Of a stretch of 64,000 bases of DNA, positions 62,048 through 64,000 are shown piece after piece. Under the pieces are notes generated by a model. That model was not told where the DNA came from. It made no database searches and worked only from the letters and a program-made list of their open reading frames with translations. Position 1 is the stretch's first letter; every line of letters begins with the position of its first letter. The stretch comes from JANSYA01 sp965243385 (GTDB taxonomy: Bacteria > Spirochaetota > Leptospiria > Leptospirales > Leptonemataceae), in contig CBDEUV010000002.1 of the NCBI GenBank assembly GCA_965243385.1, positions 3,720,001-3,784,000 on the forward strand, given 5' to 3'. Position numbers and translations under genes: made by a program.

Positions 62048-63937
62048 ATGCGGATTCGGTCTCTCCAGCGCTCATATTTCAGTCTGCCGTTTGAGCATCG
62101 CGTTTTCGTCGCGACCTCGGCCGTGGCGACCGCCTTTATGATCTTCGCGGGTTTCGCGGGGCTTGGCTATCTGTCCACGCGCATCGCGCTCGTGAATTTC
62201 GCCGGCGCATTCGGTTTCGCGTTCATGACCTGGCTGGCTTTCTTTCGCCGGCGCTATCGTGGACTGTATTATCCATTCGCGGCGCTGACTCTGGCCCTGC
62301 TGGTTTCGCAACAGATCAATCACGCCGGGTACGATGGATCGCTGCCGGTCATTCTGGTGACCATTGCGGTAATTCTGCTGGCGATCGCCGACGCCGCGAA
62401 ACGTCGCCGGGTCATCGCGCTCTTGCTGGTCGTGATCGTCGGTCTCTTCGCTCTGGAACGCTTCGCGCCGGAGCTGATCGAAAGCTATCCGGGCGAAGCG
62501 GAGCGCCGCCTGGACATTTTCCTGGCCGTGATCGTTTCCACGCTCAGTGTCTGGGGAATTGTCAGCGGGCTGCGCCGAAACTTCGAGGTGGAGCGTCAGA
62601 AGCTGCACCGGGCCAATACGAGACTGCTGGAAACCACGCGTAAGCTGCGGCATGCCACTGAAGCCAGCGAACGCTCCGCCCGGGCGCGCACCAGTTTTCT
62701 TTCGACCATGTCGCACGAAATTCGCACGCCGCTCAATTCGATCATCGGTCTCGCGCATTTGCTGCAGACGGAAGAGGCCGCGGCGAATATTCAACAAAAA
62801 GACGGGCCGAAGATCGACGCCGCCGAGTCTGCTCCGCGATGGTCGGAGTCGGATCGCGCTTCGGTTCGCACGATTCGCTTTTCGGCGGAGCACCTCCTGA
62901 GTTTGATCAACGATATTCTCGATTACAGCCGCCTCGATTCGGGTTTTGTCGAACCGGAGATCCGGCCGATTCAGGTCGAAGCCTGGCTGAACGAATTGAT
63001 CGAAACCTTTCGACCGGCGGCGCAACAACAGGGCGTTGCTTTAAGTCTTGAGCTTCCGGAAGAGCGCCCCGCATACGTTCACAGCGACGTCTCGCGGCTT
63101 ACGCAGATTTTCACGAACCTGATCGGCAACGCTGTAAAATTTTCCCCCGGCGAGTCGGTCACCCTACAAATTCACACCCGTCGTTTGAGCGAATACACCT
63201 GGGACGTGTGCTTCGAGGTCCGCGATACCGGCGTCGGGATTCCGCCGGAACGACTGGACACGATCTTCGACGAATTCACCCAGGCGGAGTCGCATACCTA
63301 CCGCCAGTTCGGCGGCACCGGACTGGGGCTGTCGATTGTGCGCAGGCTGGTCGAACTGTTTGGAGGCGAGATTCGCGTGGAGAGCGAGCCCGATCGGGGC
63401 AGTCGCTTTTTCGTAGAGCTGGCGCTCGCGGTCGGAACGCCGGACCCGGCGGCGAGCATTGCACTAATGACAGCAGGCGATTCGCCCCAAGAGAGCGGAG
63501 ACACCGGCGAAGATGCGGGGAGTACCGCGGACGAAGAGCGAATCCTCGAAGGCCGGCGGGCTCTCATCGTGGAAGACTTCGAGATGAACCGGATCATCGC
63601 GGAACGTTTTTTGAAACGCTGGGGACTGTCGACCGCGTCGGCCGCGAGCGGCGGCGAAGCCCTGGCCCTGCTGGAGGCGCAGGAAGGCCGCGCATTCGAC
63701 GTGATTCTCATGGATATCCAGATGCCCGGTCTGGACGGCTATGAAACCACGCGGCTCATTCGTGCGCTGGGCGGGGCGCACGCCGGTGTTCCCATACTCG
63801 CGCTCACGGCGGCGTCGCTTCCCGAAGAGCGCGAACAGGCTTTCGTCGCCGGCATGGACGATTATGTGGCGAAGCCGTTTCGTCCCGACGATCTGCGCCA
63901 GGCGCTGTTACGTAATCTCAGTCGCGAGCGAAAATGA
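62048..63937 (+). CDS. Membrane-bound hybrid histidine kinase
   Basis: A 629-residue sensor similar in plan to the one at 575. Membrane segments (about six) at residues 20-185 without a sizeable outside loop, coiled coil, HisKA with His223 (SHEIRTPLNSIIGLAH), a 26-residue insertion between the first and second HisKA helices (rich in Glu, Ala and Asp), HATPase (NLIGNAVKFS, DTGVGIP, GGTGLGLS) and receiver with Asp556 (ILMDIQMPGLDG) and Lys in YVAKP. All catalytic boxes are intact. No ribosome site is obvious at ATG 62048. The 211 bases upstream are empty of other features. Confidence 0.92.
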   Translation: MRIRSLQRSYFSLPFEHRVFVATSAVATAFMIFAGFAGLGYLSTRIALVNFAGAFGFAFMTWLAFFRRRYRGLYYPFAALTLALLVSQQINHAGYDGSLPVILVTIAVILLAIADAAKRRRVIALLLVVIVGLFALERFAPELIESYPGEAERRLDIFLAVIVSTLSVWGIVSGLRRNFEVERQKLHRANTRLLETTRKLRHATEASERSARARTSFLSTMSHEIRTPLNSIIGLAHLLQTEEAAANIQQKDGPKIDAAESAPRWSESDRASVRTIRFSAEHLLSLINDILDYSRLDSGFVEPEIRPIQVEAWLNELIETFRPAAQQQGVALSLELPEERPAYVHSDVSRLTQIFTNLIGNAVKFSPGESVTLQIHTRRLSEYTWDVCFEVRDTGVGIPPERLDTIFDEFTQAESHTYRQFGGTGLGLSIVRRLVELFGGEIRVESEPDRGSRFFVELALAVGTPDPAASIALMTAGDSPQESGDTGEDAGSTADEERILEGRRALIVEDFEMNRIIAERFLKRWGLSTASAASGGEALALLEAQEGRAFDVILMDIQMPGLDGYETTRLIRALGGAHAGVPILALTAASLPEEREQAFVAGMDDYVAKPFRPDDLRQALLRNLSRERK

Positions 63938-63951
63938 TCGCGCGGACTTGC

Positions 63952-63984
63952 GCATTCGTCGAGGCCGTTGGCCTCAACGAATGC
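63952..63984. repeat. Long imperfect hairpin at the window end
   Basis: GCATTCGT pairs with ACGAATGC and GAGGCC pairs with GGCCTC, separated by one C-A mismatch and a GTT loop, 15 bases after the kinase stop. No T run follows, so it is not a standard terminator. The core sequence does not show the R'/R'' boxes needed for an integron attC site. The window ends 16 bases later. Confidence 0.5.
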
Positions 63985-64000
63985 TAATCGGTCTGCCTGC

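Noticed and set aside
63952..63984. Integron attC site
   Set aside because: The R' (GTTRRRY) and R'' (RYYYAAC) boxes do not match on either strand.
1..64000. CRISPR arrays, tRNA or rRNA genes, insertion sequences
   Set aside because: No regularly spaced repeat, no cloverleaf-like sequence with a conserved T-loop, no rRNA core and no transposase motif was noticed in the gaps or frames.

Overview
The window looks like the chromosome of a GC-rich spirochaete of the order Leptospirales (Leptonema/Turneriella-like). This is inferred from gene content, not from a marker gene: two 7TM-DISM receptors, a SiaA/SiaB/SiaC-type threonine-phosphorylation module, SpoIIE-type phosphatases with STAS proteins, a LysM-FecR protein beside an OmpL47-type protein, a membrane pyrophosphatase and a DUF4157 (eCIS-core) protein. 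Base composition and codon use look even throughout. I see no rRNA, tRNA, insertion sequence, prophage or CRISPR array.

Layout. 1-2416: end of a small exported protein, then a membrane hybrid histidine kinase. 2377-6618 (minus): a TPR protein, an EamA transporter, then a FetA/FetB-type ABC exporter. 6841-9168: membrane pyrophosphatase hppA with its own terminator. 9371-10741: isolated DUF4157 protein. 10836-15665: four genes with stop/start overlaps (class III cyclase, DUF418 membrane protein, exported protein, beta-lactamase-like hydrolase). 15784-20113: SufT-like protein, two alpha/beta hydrolases, a small HTH protein and an L-2-hydroxyglutarate oxidase. 20342-25811: a 14-codon leader ORF, a strong terminator, then two 7TM-DISM receptors, one with a SpoIIE phosphatase output and one a hybrid kinase. 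25867-31801 (minus): LysM-FecR protein, OmpL47-type protein, then SiaA-, SiaB- and SiaC-like proteins and a soluble histidine kinase. 31936-37950: endonuclease I, SRPBCC protein, LCAT-like lipoprotein, an NAD-binding reductase behind an operator-like palindrome, hemerythrin, a beta-propeller gene remnant and RtcB.

37994-45413 (minus): an Lhr-type helicase, a chemotaxis receptor and a second EamA transporter. 45698-47708: acyl-CoA desaturase with a terminator, then a membrane protein. 47759-55044 (minus): two STAS proteins, pirin, DAHP synthase, and an old-yellow-enzyme type reductase paired with an acyl-CoA synthetase. 55161-60645 (minus): a CCA-nucleotidyltransferase-like protein lacking catalytic residues, an NrnA-like DHH phosphoesterase, MBOAT acyltransferase, MetF and a DUF2834 protein. 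60847-63937: hypoxanthine phosphoribosyltransferase, a small phasin-like protein and another hybrid kinase.

The dominant theme is signalling: four histidine kinases (three hybrid), two PP2C/SpoIIE phosphatases, a SiaB-like kinase with SiaC-like target, two STAS proteins, a cyclase and a chemoreceptor. The strongest candidates for new biology are the Sia-type module that ends in a histidine kinase instead of a diguanylate cyclase, the leader-peptide/terminator arrangement in front of a 7TM receptor-phosphatase, the DUF4157 protein with an unrecognised C-terminal domain, and the CCA-enzyme homologue with a dead nucleotidyltransferase site.
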